Assembly (NCBI GenBank): GCA_025937235.1 | Contig: JAICRU010000017.1 | Span: 1-44,476, forward strand | From: Acidimicrobiia bacterium | GTDB taxonomy: Bacteria; Actinomycetota; Acidimicrobiia; Spongiisociales; ZC4RG35 | Direction: 5' to 3' | Length of the DNA stretch: 44,476 nt | In this document: piece after piece, positions 26,087 to 33,192 of the stretch | Position numbering within the stretch: position 1 is the stretch's first letter | Layout of the letters: each line of letters opens with the position of its first letter | The notes under the pieces: model-generated | Databases searched by the model: none | Seen by the model: the letters and a program-made list of their open reading frames with translations, nothing else | Told to the model about the DNA's origin: nothing | Program-made: the position numbers and the translations under genes

Positions 26087-26103
26087 CACCAGATCTTCGC
26101 GAC

Positions 26104-28062
26104 TCACGTCTCTATGTCCTCCTCGACTCGCAGCACGGCCAGGAGCACCCTCATCAGGAGGATCACCGCCAACGAGAGGCCGATCCAGCCCAGGATCTCG
26201 TACAGATCGACACCAATCGCGGTGAGGCTGGGGCCACCCTGAGTTCGCAACAGGAGAACCGAGACGAAGCCGACCCCGATGCTCAGAATCGCCAGCACGA
26301 TGCGGTTCATCAAGTTCTCCAGGACACGGACCTCTTGAACGTCGGTGAAGAGCCTGAGACGCGTGGTGAGGCGACCGTGCTCCAGGAGGGTCGCGATCCG
26401 ATCCATGTGACGTGGGGCGCGACTCAGCAGTGGGCCAAGCTGGGCCCACTCCTGCTGAACCAACTCGGAAACGGATCCCGGCAACATTCGCTCCCGGAGC
26501 TCGGCGCCGCCGACATCGGCAATCACGTCGATCAGCGGGTATCCGGCCGATAGTTGTTCCAATGTCCCGGCCAGGGTGGCCAGAGCCCGGAACATCGTCG
26601 TCGTCGACCGGGGAAGGGTCATCCCGAGCCTGTTAGTAAGAGCGAGAAGATCGGTGAGGGCGTCCGGGGAAGGGATTCCGGAGCCGACATCGGCGGCGAG
26701 AAACTGGGCGAGGGCCCTTTCGATCTCATCCGGGTCCCGGGTCGGACTGATCGCGCCGATCGAGACCATTGCCTCGTAGAGCAACGATGGCTGCTGCAGT
26801 TTCATGGCGACCAGCATCTGGAACACGGACGCCCTTTCGAAGGTGTCCAGGCGGCCCGCGATGCCGAAATCGATGAGACCGAGGTCGCCGCTCTCGAGGA
26901 TCAAGACATTGCCAGGGTGAGGGTCACCGTGGAATCTCTCCCCCTTCAACATCGCCTCGACCTGAGAGACGCAGAGGGCATCGGCGAGCTGTCGTCCCCG
27001 CACGGGCTCGATCCCGGAATCATCGGCTGACAATGGGACACCAGGCAAGCGCTCCATCACCAGCATTCGCTCGGATGTCAGGGAGTCGATGATGTCGGGG
27101 GCAACAATCCGAGGTTGACGGGCGATCGCCGCGCCCGCCTCGATAGCGTGACGAGCCTCGATGTGGAAATCCAGCTCACCGTGCACGACGTCCGAGAACT
27201 CAGCGACGAGCGAGGTGGCGCGGTACTGGGCCCCCCAGTTGGTCCGTCGCTCCGCGGTCCTGGCCAGCCACCGGGCAATGGCCAGATCTCGTTCCACCTG
27301 CTCTGTCAGACCTGGCCGTCTCACCTTGACCACGACTTCACGCCCGTCGTGCAGACGCGCCGAATGCGCCTGAGCGATGGAGGCAGAACCCAACGGTTGC
27401 CAGTCGATCTCGGCGAAGACCTCTTCGATCCCGCGACCGGTCTCCTCTCGAATGACCTGTGCCACCTGATCCTGGGGCAGTGGGGCCGCCGAGGCGTGAA
27501 GACGTCCAAGCTCAGCCATGGCGGCCGGAGGAAGGAGATCAGGGCGCGTCGCCAGGAGCTGTCCCAACTTGATGAACACCCCTCCCGATTCCTCGAGTGC
27601 GACGCGAACTCGGCGGGCAAGCTCCTCGGGGCTTCGGGTCGAGACCTCACCTAGCCGCAGACCCACCAGCGGTGCGAGACCGTTGCGGGCGATGATGCGG
27701 GTCACTTGCGAGCCGCGACGGATCAAACCGGCTCGACGACGGAGTGTTTTGAACGGATGAGGGACGTGAGGTCCGCGTCGTGCCTTGGGCCGGGCGAACA
27801 GGAGCTCCAGGACGACTATCGCCCCCATGGTGCCGATCAAGGCGAAGGGCAGGGACAGCGCGAGCACCTGACCACCGTCGATGTCCTGAACCTGGGTGAA
27901 ATCCCGGACCAAGATCAGGACGGCGACGGCCTGCCCGAACACGAAGCCCACGAGGATGGCGAGGAGTGTTCGCTTCCAGGTCAGCTCGCGAGCTCCCACC
28001 AGACCTCGAGCCACCCACGCGAAGAGCAGCAGGAAGACGACAGTCAACAGGAAGTCGCCCAT
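26104..28062 (-). CDS. ABC1/UbiB-family atypical kinase, membrane anchored
   Basis: A 652-aa protein of the UbiB/AarF/ADCK family. Three N-terminal hydrophobic segments (about 3-20, 33-52, 66-89) come before the kinase-like domain. That domain has KLGQ (165-168), an Ala/Ser-rich nucleotide loop GSASIAQAH (225-233), the lysine K246 in VKVRRPG, HGDPHPGN (378-385) and DFG (398-400). Two more transmembrane segments lie at the C-terminus. Members support isoprenoid quinone synthesis or lipid homeostasis as ATPases. Which lipid is handled here is unknown, and actinobacteria generally use menaquinone. TAGCCT six bases before ATG suggests a leaderless start. Confidence 0.92.
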   Translation of the reverse strand: MGDFLLTVVFLLLFAWVARGLVGARELTWKRTLLAILVGFVFGQAVAVLILVRDFTQVQDIDGGQVLALSLPFALIGTMGAIVVLELLFARPKARRGPHVPHPFKTLRRRAGLIRRGSQVTRIIARNGLAPLVGLRLGEVSTRSPEELARRVRVALEESGGVFIKLGQLLATRPDLLPPAAMAELGRLHASAAPLPQDQVAQVIREETGRGIEEVFAEIDWQPLGSASIAQAHSARLHDGREVVVKVRRPGLTEQVERDLAIARWLARTAERRTNWGAQYRATSLVAEFSDVVHGELDFHIEARHAIEAGAAIARQPRIVAPDIIDSLTSERMLVMERLPGVPLSADDSGIEPVRGRQLADALCVSQVEAMLKGERFHGDPHPGNVLILESGDLGLIDFGIAGRLDTFERASVFQMLVAMKLQQPSLLYEAMVSIGAISPTRDPDEIERALAQFLAADVGSGIPSPDALTDLLALTNRLGMTLPRSTTTMFRALATLAGTLEQLSAGYPLIDVIADVGGAELRERMLPGSVSELVQQEWAQLGPLLSRAPRHMDRIATLLEHGRLTTRLRLFTDVQEVRVLENLMNRIVLAILSIGVGFVSVLLLRTQGGPSLTAIGVDLYEILGWIGLSLAVILLMRVLLAVLRVEEDIET

Positions 28063-28068
28063 GGTCCA

Positions 28069-28074
28069 AGGCTA
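28069..28074 (-). promoter_or_regulatory. candidate leaderless -10 element (TAGCCT) of the UbiB-like gene
   Basis: TAGCCT, six bases, then ATG 28062. Its first three bases are the TAG stop codon of the preceding HAD gene. Confidence 0.45.
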
Positions 28075-28851
28075 CGGGACGCCGATTGGCGCGGTCGGCC
28101 CCTCGGCCAACAAGAGTTCGACGGCAGCTGCCAGGTCGGGCACCACGTGGTCCGCACCCGAAGCCACGTCATAACCGGTCACTCCGCTCAAGACGAGTAT
28201 CGATCGCCAATCGGTCTCGGCCCGGGCCAGGGCGATGTCGGTGTCCACCCGGTCTCCGATCACCCACGCTGCGCCGATGCCCCTCGAGCGGAGCAAAGCC
28301 CTCATCGGTGCGTGCGGCTTTCCCGCCACTTCCGGGGCTACGCCCGTAGTGGTCTGTACCGCCGCCACCATCGAGCCACCGCCGGGCAGGAGGCCACTCG
28401 CCACCGGGTAGGTCGGGTCGGTGTTGGTGGCGATGAACCGGGCGCCGGCCCGCACTGCGTCCGCGGCCCTGGTGAGGCGGTCGTAGCTCAGGTCGAAATC
28501 CAGGCCAACCAGGAGGGCCCGGGCCTCCGTGGGGCTGTCGGTGGTCTCGATCCCGGCCAGCGCGAGCGCGCCGGTTATCCCACTCGAGCCGAGCACCATG
28601 ACCGGCCGCTCGTCCTCGTCGAGCATCCTTACCGCCGCTTCCGAGGAAGTGACGATCGACTCCGGCTGGACATCTACCCCTGTCATCTCGGTAATGCGGG
28701 CGCTGACCATCTCGGGAGTCTTTGTGCTGTTGTTGGTGGCGAACCAGATGCCGATCCCCGCCCGTGCCAGACGCTCCAACGCCAGGTCCGAGCCCGCGAC
28801 CAGCTGATCTCCGCGATAGACGACACCATCTATGTCACATATGACGTTCAT
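28072..28851 (-). CDS. HAD-IIA family phosphatase (NagD/PGP-like)
   Basis: A 259-aa hydrolase. Motif I is CDIDGVVYRG with D6 and D8, motif II is ATNNSTKTP, the lysine motif is GKPHAPM, and motif IV is IGDRVDTDI. The alpha/beta C2 cap between motifs II and III contains the SSEAAVRML and VLGSSGI segments, which places it with NagD and 4-nitrophenyl/glycerol-phosphate phosphatases. A relative sits near tlyA in mycobacteria. The start overlaps the M20 peptidase stop (ATGA). The in vivo substrate is not deducible. Confidence 0.92.
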   Translation of the reverse strand: MNVICDIDGVVYRGDQLVAGSDLALERLARAGIGIWFATNNSTKTPEMVSARITEMTGVDVQPESIVTSSEAAVRMLDEDERPVMVLGSSGITGALALAGIETTDSPTEARALLVGLDFDLSYDRLTRAADAVRAGARFIATNTDPTYPVASGLLPGGGSMVAAVQTTTGVAPEVAGKPHAPMRALLRSRGIGAAWVIGDRVDTDIALARAETDWRSILVLSGVTGYDVASGADHVVPDLAAAVELLLAEGPTAPIGVP

Positions 28852-30176
28852 CCGGGGGAGAAGAACCGCTCCAGCACTTGCTCATATAGCTGTGCGGTCC
28901 GTTCCACGGACCGGGCCGACACATGCTCGTCGTTCCCATGAAAGAGCGACAGCATCTCCGAGAAGGCCATCCGATCGTCGAAGAGGCCCACCCCGTAGCA
29001 AACGGTCCCCCTTGCCCGCCAATAGCGGGCATCGGTGGCCACGGTCATCATCGTCGGCGTCAGGCTGCGATGACCCTCGAGGTCCTCGACGGCGTCCCCT
29101 ATAGCTTCCCACAGGACATTGCCCACCGACGAGACCGTCGCGTCGTTGTCCATCACCGGGGTTATGTCCACATGGGCGGATGCGCTGCCCATCGCCTTTC
29201 GCAGATGGGCGTCGACGTACTCGCGATCCATGCCCGGAAGACCACGGATGTCGATCTGGGCCCGGGCGCGATCGGCCACGACATTGGTCTTGGTCCCCGC
29301 CCGGGCGACATTCGGCGAGATGGTGAGATGCGTGGCGGCGTGTATGTAACGGGCCAGGGCCGGGTCGTCTCCCGAGATGCGATCGATCTCATCGTCGAGA
29401 TGGTCGATGTCGGCCAGCCGCTCCTTCGACGCCTCGTCCAAGCCGAGGTGGTCGAGAAAGGCGAGCCACTCGGGGGTGACCGCCGCGGGAGGTGGGGTCT
29501 CGACGATCCCCGCCAGAGCGAGGACGAGCTTCTCCAGGGCGTTGTCGGCCCGGTACGGGACCGAGCCATGCCCAGGTGTCCCCACCGTGTCCAGGATGGA
29601 CCAATAGGCTCCCTTCTCACCCACCGAGACGGGCACGGTCGACTGCCCGTCGACGATCAAAGCCGGATAAGCGACCTCGGTGAGCAAGTAGTCGGATGCC
29701 ACCATGCTCCAGCGCTCCTCGACCAGGTGCCTCGCCCCCAACCGGCCCCCGGCCTCCTCATCGGCGACCGCGGCGAAGACGAGGTCGCCTCGGGCCCTCT
29801 TCTCCCCGGTCAGATAGGGCTTCACAGCCCACGCCATCGCAGCGGTGACGTTCAGCATGTCGACCGCTCCCCGCCCGAAGACAAAGCCGTCGTGGGTCTC
29901 GGCCGCGAAGGGGTCCACGGACCAGCCCTCACGATCGGCGGGGACCACGTCGAGATGGGGCACTAGGGCGATCGAGGGTGCGTCCGGATCCTGGCCCCGA
30001 ATGCGATACACCAGCGACTGACGTCCCGGCGAGGGCTCCACGATCTCGCCCTCGAGCCCGATGAAGTCGACCAATGTGGCCACCGATCGCGCCTCGTTGC
30101 CGCTTTCAGGTGATCCGTCGTTCACACACTGGTTCCGGATCAGCTCCTGAAGAAGCTCAACCGGGCCCGGGCTCAT
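28848..30176 (-). CDS. M20-family metallopeptidase
   Basis: A 442-aa dizinc exopeptidase or deacylase. Ligands are H74 and D76 (VPHLDVVPAD), the bridging D106 (GRGAVDM), the catalytic E140 with E141 (ADEEAGG) and a late histidine in SLFHGNDEH. The lid domain begins near GEKGAYWSILDT. The ArgE/DapE/carboxypeptidase-like motifs do not settle whether it cleaves dipeptides, N-acyl amino acids or succinyl-diaminopimelate. The combination of GWSVDPF with a lid of this size favours an M20 peptidase. TAAGCT seven bases before ATG suggests a leaderless transcript; the stop is coupled to the HAD gene. Confidence 0.93.
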   Translation of the reverse strand: MSPGPVELLQELIRNQCVNDGSPESGNEARSVATLVDFIGLEGEIVEPSPGRQSLVYRIRGQDPDAPSIALVPHLDVVPADREGWSVDPFAAETHDGFVFGRGAVDMLNVTAAMAWAVKPYLTGEKRARGDLVFAAVADEEAGGRLGARHLVEERWSMVASDYLLTEVAYPALIVDGQSTVPVSVGEKGAYWSILDTVGTPGHGSVPYRADNALEKLVLALAGIVETPPPAAVTPEWLAFLDHLGLDEASKERLADIDHLDDEIDRISGDDPALARYIHAATHLTISPNVARAGTKTNVVADRARAQIDIRGLPGMDREYVDAHLRKAMGSASAHVDITPVMDNDATVSSVGNVLWEAIGDAVEDLEGHRSLTPTMMTVATDARYWRARGTVCYGVGLFDDRMAFSEMLSLFHGNDEHVSARSVERTAQLYEQVLERFFSPG

Positions 30177-30183
30177 GGAGCGC

Positions 30184-30189
30184 AGCTTA
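30184..30189 (-). promoter_or_regulatory. candidate leaderless -10 element (TAAGCT) of the M20 peptidase gene
   Basis: TAAGCT, seven bases, then ATG 30176. The hexamer begins with the TAA stop codon of the Nudix gene. Confidence 0.4.
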
Positions 30190-30600
30190 TGCCCCTGGTC
30201 GGGTGCGGAGGATGTCGATCAACTCGTGCATGGTGGCGGTCAGGGGATATCCACCCACTTCGTCGAGGGGGACCCATTCGGCCCGATCGGCGTCGTCGCC
30301 AGGGGCGAGGCGGCCGCCGACCGCCGAGGCCAGAAAGTCGATCAGGACGATGTGCCCGAAGTCGGAGATGTGCTCACCCACCCACACCACGTCTCCTACG
30401 TCGACGAGCAATCCCGTCTCCTCCAATGCCTCCCTGGCCGCCGCCTCACGCAACGTCTCGCCTTTGCCGACCGTCCCGCCGGGCACGGCCCATAGCCCTC
30501 TCGACGGCTCGTGGCCGCGCTGGACCAGCAGTATGCGCCCCGCATCGACCAGGACCACCCCGACCCCGACGAGGGGCGGATCATCGGTCACGGGAGTCAT
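30187..30600 (-). CDS. Nudix hydrolase, MutT-like
   Basis: A 137-aa hydrolase of nucleoside-diphosphate derivatives. The complete Nudix box is at 42-64: G42, E48, R56, E57, E60, E61, G63. The strand before it, VGVGVVLVDAGRILLVQRG, is typical of small MutT-like proteins, and WVPLDEVGGYPL lies near the end. ATG 30600 is chosen because the domain begins right after it. The frame is open further upstream, but that sequence is antisense to the GNAT coding frame. It overlaps the end of the GNAT gene by 20 bases. The substrate is unknown. Confidence 0.9.
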   Translation of the reverse strand: MTPVTDDPPLVGVGVVLVDAGRILLVQRGHEPSRGLWAVPGGTVGKGETLREAAAREALEETGLLVDVGDVVWVGEHISDFGHIVLIDFLASAVGGRLAPGDDADRAEWVPLDEVGGYPLTATMHELIDILRTRPGA

Positions 30601-31063
30601 CGTGATGCATGATGATCGAGCGGGCAGAGAACCCGCCCGCCTCGAAGAAGTTCTTGGCGAGACGATGACCGGGTAGGACGTGGGCATCGAATCTGGAGAT
30701 GCCACGCTCCCGGAGCAGGTCCATGGTGTAGTCCCGCATCTCCTCCCCGAGCGACACTTCCCTGGCACCCGGCGCGACATAGATGAGCCTGATGGATCCG
30801 ACCTTCGCTCCCTCTGCCTGAGGAAGGATCTGCTCGACCCTGGCCCAGACGAACCCGAAGGGGTAGCCGTCCAGCTCACCGACCACCAGGACGCTCTCCG
30901 GGTCGTCGATCAGATCGTGGAAGGAGGTCTCAACCGGCTCCGCCAGCCCGTCGGCCAGCGGCCACATCGAGTGGAGCGCTGTCATCTCCTCCTCGAGGCC
31001 CCGATAGAGGTCGAGTAACACCGGGAGGTCGTCCCGCCCCGCCTTTCGAGCGGTCACCTTCAT
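30581..31063 (-). CDS. GNAT-family N-acetyltransferase
   Basis: A 160-aa protein with the GNAT fold. The N-terminal MKVTARKAGRDDLPVLLDLY is the usual first strand and helix. Motif A is degenerate (RLIYVAPGAREVSLGEEM), still giving a pyrophosphate-loop-like region for acetyl-CoA. The C-terminal motif B is FDAHVLPGHRLAKNFFEAGGF. ATG 31063 overlaps the glycosyltransferase stop (ATGA); upstream in-frame residues to 31222 are shadow sequence. The acceptor could be an amino group on a protein or small molecule, and context does not decide. Confidence 0.87.
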   Translation of the reverse strand: MKVTARKAGRDDLPVLLDLYRGLEEEMTALHSMWPLADGLAEPVETSFHDLIDDPESVLVVGELDGYPFGFVWARVEQILPQAEGAKVGSIRLIYVAPGAREVSLGEEMRDYTMDLLRERGISRFDAHVLPGHRLAKNFFEAGGFSARSIIMHHDDSRDR

Positions 31064-31788
31064 TCCGGGCTCCGGCCCCGGATCAGACGCTGAGCACCCC
31101 ACACTGTGACCAATCTCATGGCCTCGATGACGATCCCGGTCCCCATCTTGGAACTGCCCCTGGTCCGATCTCGAAACGTGATGGGCACTTCGACCACCTT
31201 CAGGCCGGCTTCCTGAGCCCACATCGCCATCTCCACCTGGAACCCATACCCGGAAGCCTCCGCCCGGTGGTAGTCCAGTGATTGGAGCGCCTGGGCGCGG
31301 AAGGCCCGGAATCCGGCCGTGGCATCGCGGATCGAAAGCCCAAGCATGATCCTTGCGTAGAGGTTGCCTCCCATCGAGATGAATCGGCGGCTCAACGGCC
31401 AGTCCGGGGTGGAGCCTCCGGGCACGTAACGGGATCCGATCGCAAGATCTGCACCCTGTTCGATCGCCCGAACGAGACGTGGTAGGTCGCCGGGATCATG
31501 GGAGAAGTCGGCATCCATCTCGATGACGGTCTCCGCACCCTCGGCGAGGGCGCGATCGAAGCCTTCCCGGTAGGCGGGGCCGAGGCCCTCCTTCGATGTG
31601 CGATGCAGGACCCCTATCGCCGGATTCTCGGCGGCAAGCCGATCGGCGATGTCACCGGTCCCGTCGGGAGAGGTGTCATCGACCACCAGCAACCGGTAGC
31701 CATGTGCGGTGATGGCAGCGGCGATGTCGGAGAGGTTCTCCCTCTCGTTGTAGGTGGGGAGGACGACCGTTACCCGGTCAGGAAGCAC
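31060..31788 (-). CDS. family 2 glycosyltransferase, polyprenol-phosphate mannose synthase-like
   Basis: A 242-aa GT-A enzyme similar to the catalytic part of Ppm1/DPM1. The N-terminal VVLPTYNERENL and VVDDTSPDGTG bind the nucleotide sugar. The DxD motif is in IEMDADFSHDP (D92, D94). GFRAFRAQAL and EVPITFRDRTRGSSKM near the end are dolichol-phosphate mannose synthase features. It would transfer mannose from GDP-mannose to polyprenyl phosphate on the inner face of the membrane, feeding lipoglycan or protein mannosylation. There are no transmembrane segments or fused acyltransferase, unlike mycobacterial Ppm1. GTG start; it overlaps DUF4193 by 11 bases. Confidence 0.91.
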   Translation of the reverse strand: MLPDRVTVVLPTYNERENLSDIAAAITAHGYRLLVVDDTSPDGTGDIADRLAAENPAIGVLHRTSKEGLGPAYREGFDRALAEGAETVIEMDADFSHDPGDLPRLVRAIEQGADLAIGSRYVPGGSTPDWPLSRRFISMGGNLYARIMLGLSIRDATAGFRAFRAQALQSLDYHRAEASGYGFQVEMAMWAQEAGLKVVEVPITFRDRTRGSSKMGTGIVIEAMRLVTVWGAQRLIRGRSPE

Positions 31789-32257
31789 AGTCGATGCACA
31801 ACATTTTCTTGCGGTTCGCCAGCTGGCTGGTTCGCTTCACCATGAAACAGGACTGGCACACGAACTCGTCGGACCTCTGCAGTTGGGCGTCGACGTTCAT
31901 GGTGAGCTCCTCTCGCCTGATGGCACGCAGCTCTTCGGCTTCGTCGACCAGCATCGCCTCCCCGGCCTCGTCGTCGAGCAACTCGAGCTCCTCGCTCTCC
32001 AGCTCTTCGAGGGCCTCGGTGGTCTCGTCGTCGTCCTCTCCCTCCTCGTCCTCTTCGGAGTCGTAGTCCGCCTCGTCTTCCTCGGACTCCTCCTCCTCGA
32101 ACTCCTCCTCCTCCTCGAAATCTGCGTCTAGATCGACCTCTTCGAGGTCTTCGTCCAGATCCGAGATGGCGTCCTCGTCGACGTCTTCCTCGGGCGCGTC
32201 ATCGAGATCGTCCTCGAAGTCCTCGGCGAGCTCTTCCACTTGTTCTTTGGCCATCAT
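31778..32257 (-). CDS. DUF4193-like protein with an extreme acidic N-terminal region
   Basis: A 159-aa protein. The last 45 residues resemble actinobacterial DUF4193: the basic NRKKM stretch and two zinc-knuckle pairs C134-C137 (FVCQSCF) and C154-C157 (LCIDCAS). Residues about 7-118 are dominated by Asp and Glu with almost no basic residues, far more acidic than the DUF4193 proteins I know. Two adjacent ATG codons (32257, 32254) and a TTG (32260) could start translation; ATG 32257 is used. Function is unknown. The acidic tail could mimic nucleic acid or bind basic partners, and the zinc ribbon could contact RNA polymerase or ribosomes, but this is speculation. A TATACT box lies 33 bases upstream. 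Confidence 0.82.
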   Translation of the reverse strand: MMAKEQVEELAEDFEDDLDDAPEEDVDEDAISDLDEDLEEVDLDADFEEEEEFEEEESEEDEADYDSEEDEEGEDDDETTEALEELESEELELLDDEAGEAMLVDEAEELRAIRREELTMNVDAQLQRSDEFVCQSCFMVKRTSQLANRKKMLCIDCAS

Positions 32258-32289
32258 CAACCCGGGTAGGCGCCCCTCGGCGGAGCGGG

Positions 32290-32295
32290 AGTATA
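32290..32295 (-). promoter_or_regulatory. candidate -10 element (TATACT) of the DUF4193 gene
   Basis: TATACT matches the consensus in five of six positions and lies in the 50-base gap between the lipid-kinase and DUF4193 genes. A leader of about 25 bases with GAGGGG would result. No clear -35 is seen. Confidence 0.35.
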
Positions 32296-32307
32296 AGTCG
32301 CGTCCGA

Positions 32308-33192
32308 TCAGATCTTCAGATCGATCGCGGCCCGGATAACACGGCCACTGACCGGGGTATTCCCCACCACATCCCCGTCGCATTCCAGGGGCCACACCGG
32401 CTCGCTGGTGATGGTGAACTCGGCGGCGGAGACCCTCCTCACCGAGGGATCGGTGAGATGGGTTCCTCTGATCACCTTGGGCACGAGAGCCGGGGCTCCG
32501 GCCTTCCGGGTGTCGATTATCTGGACGTCGAGGACCCCGTCGACCAGGGTGGCCTTGGGGGCGACATTCCATCCGCCGGCGAAGAACTGAGCATTGGCCA
32601 GGATCACGGCGAGCGCCTCGGTCTCGATGGTCCGCCGCTCGGTGGTGACGATCACGTTTGCCCGCGGGAATGCGGGGAGCCGGGCTACGAAGGCAAGAGG
32701 ATATCTCGAGGATCCGAGCCGCCGGCCCAATCTAACCGCAGTCTGGGCTGCCGCGGCCCCAATTCCCGCCTGGGCGACGTTGACGAAATAGCGAGTGCCC
32801 CAGCTCCCTTCCAGGGTGGCGACATCGACCGCATACGTGTCATCGGTTTTCAGATGCCGGGCGGCCCCGATCAGGTCGTGGGGGAGGCCGAAGGTGCGGA
32901 GTAGGTCGCAGCCGGTTCCCACCGGCAGAATGCCAACGACCGGGGGCTCGGAAAGGCCCAGCGGCATCAAGGCGTTGATGGCCAGGTTCACCGTACCGTC
33001 CCCGCCTGCGACGGCGAAGTGCCCTGCCCCGTCCCGTGCGGCGGCCCGGATCTGGGCCGTGGTCTCCTCGGGCGATCCAGGGACATGCATGACGTGCTCG
33101 ACCCCGACCTCCCGGAGCAGGGCGGCGATGTGTGCCGGGTCGACCGCTCTCCGGCCGGCCATCCTGTTGACGTACACATGCCAGGCTGGCAA
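32308..33192 (-). CDS. diacylglycerol kinase-like lipid kinase (DagK/YegS family)
   Basis: A 294-aa enzyme with the DAGK catalytic domain. The N-terminal part has GGDGTVN (63-69), then ILPVGTGCDLLRTFGLP, which resembles the family GTxNDxA region but with C-D in place of N-D. The C-terminal beta sandwich ends with ECDGDVVGNTP, carrying the conserved DGD-type loop. It would phosphorylate diacylglycerol or a related lipid (sphingoid, polyprenol) at the inner membrane surface, returning it to phospholipid synthesis. TTG start directly abuts the helY stop (TGATTG), so it is translated with helY. Confidence 0.9.
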   Translation of the reverse strand: MPAWHVYVNRMAGRRAVDPAHIAALLREVGVEHVMHVPGSPEETTAQIRAAARDGAGHFAVAGGDGTVNLAINALMPLGLSEPPVVGILPVGTGCDLLRTFGLPHDLIGAARHLKTDDTYAVDVATLEGSWGTRYFVNVAQAGIGAAAAQTAVRLGRRLGSSRYPLAFVARLPAFPRANVIVTTERRTIETEALAVILANAQFFAGGWNVAPKATLVDGVLDVQIIDTRKAGAPALVPKVIRGTHLTDPSVRRVSAAEFTITSEPVWPLECDGDVVGNTPVSGRVIRAAIDLKI

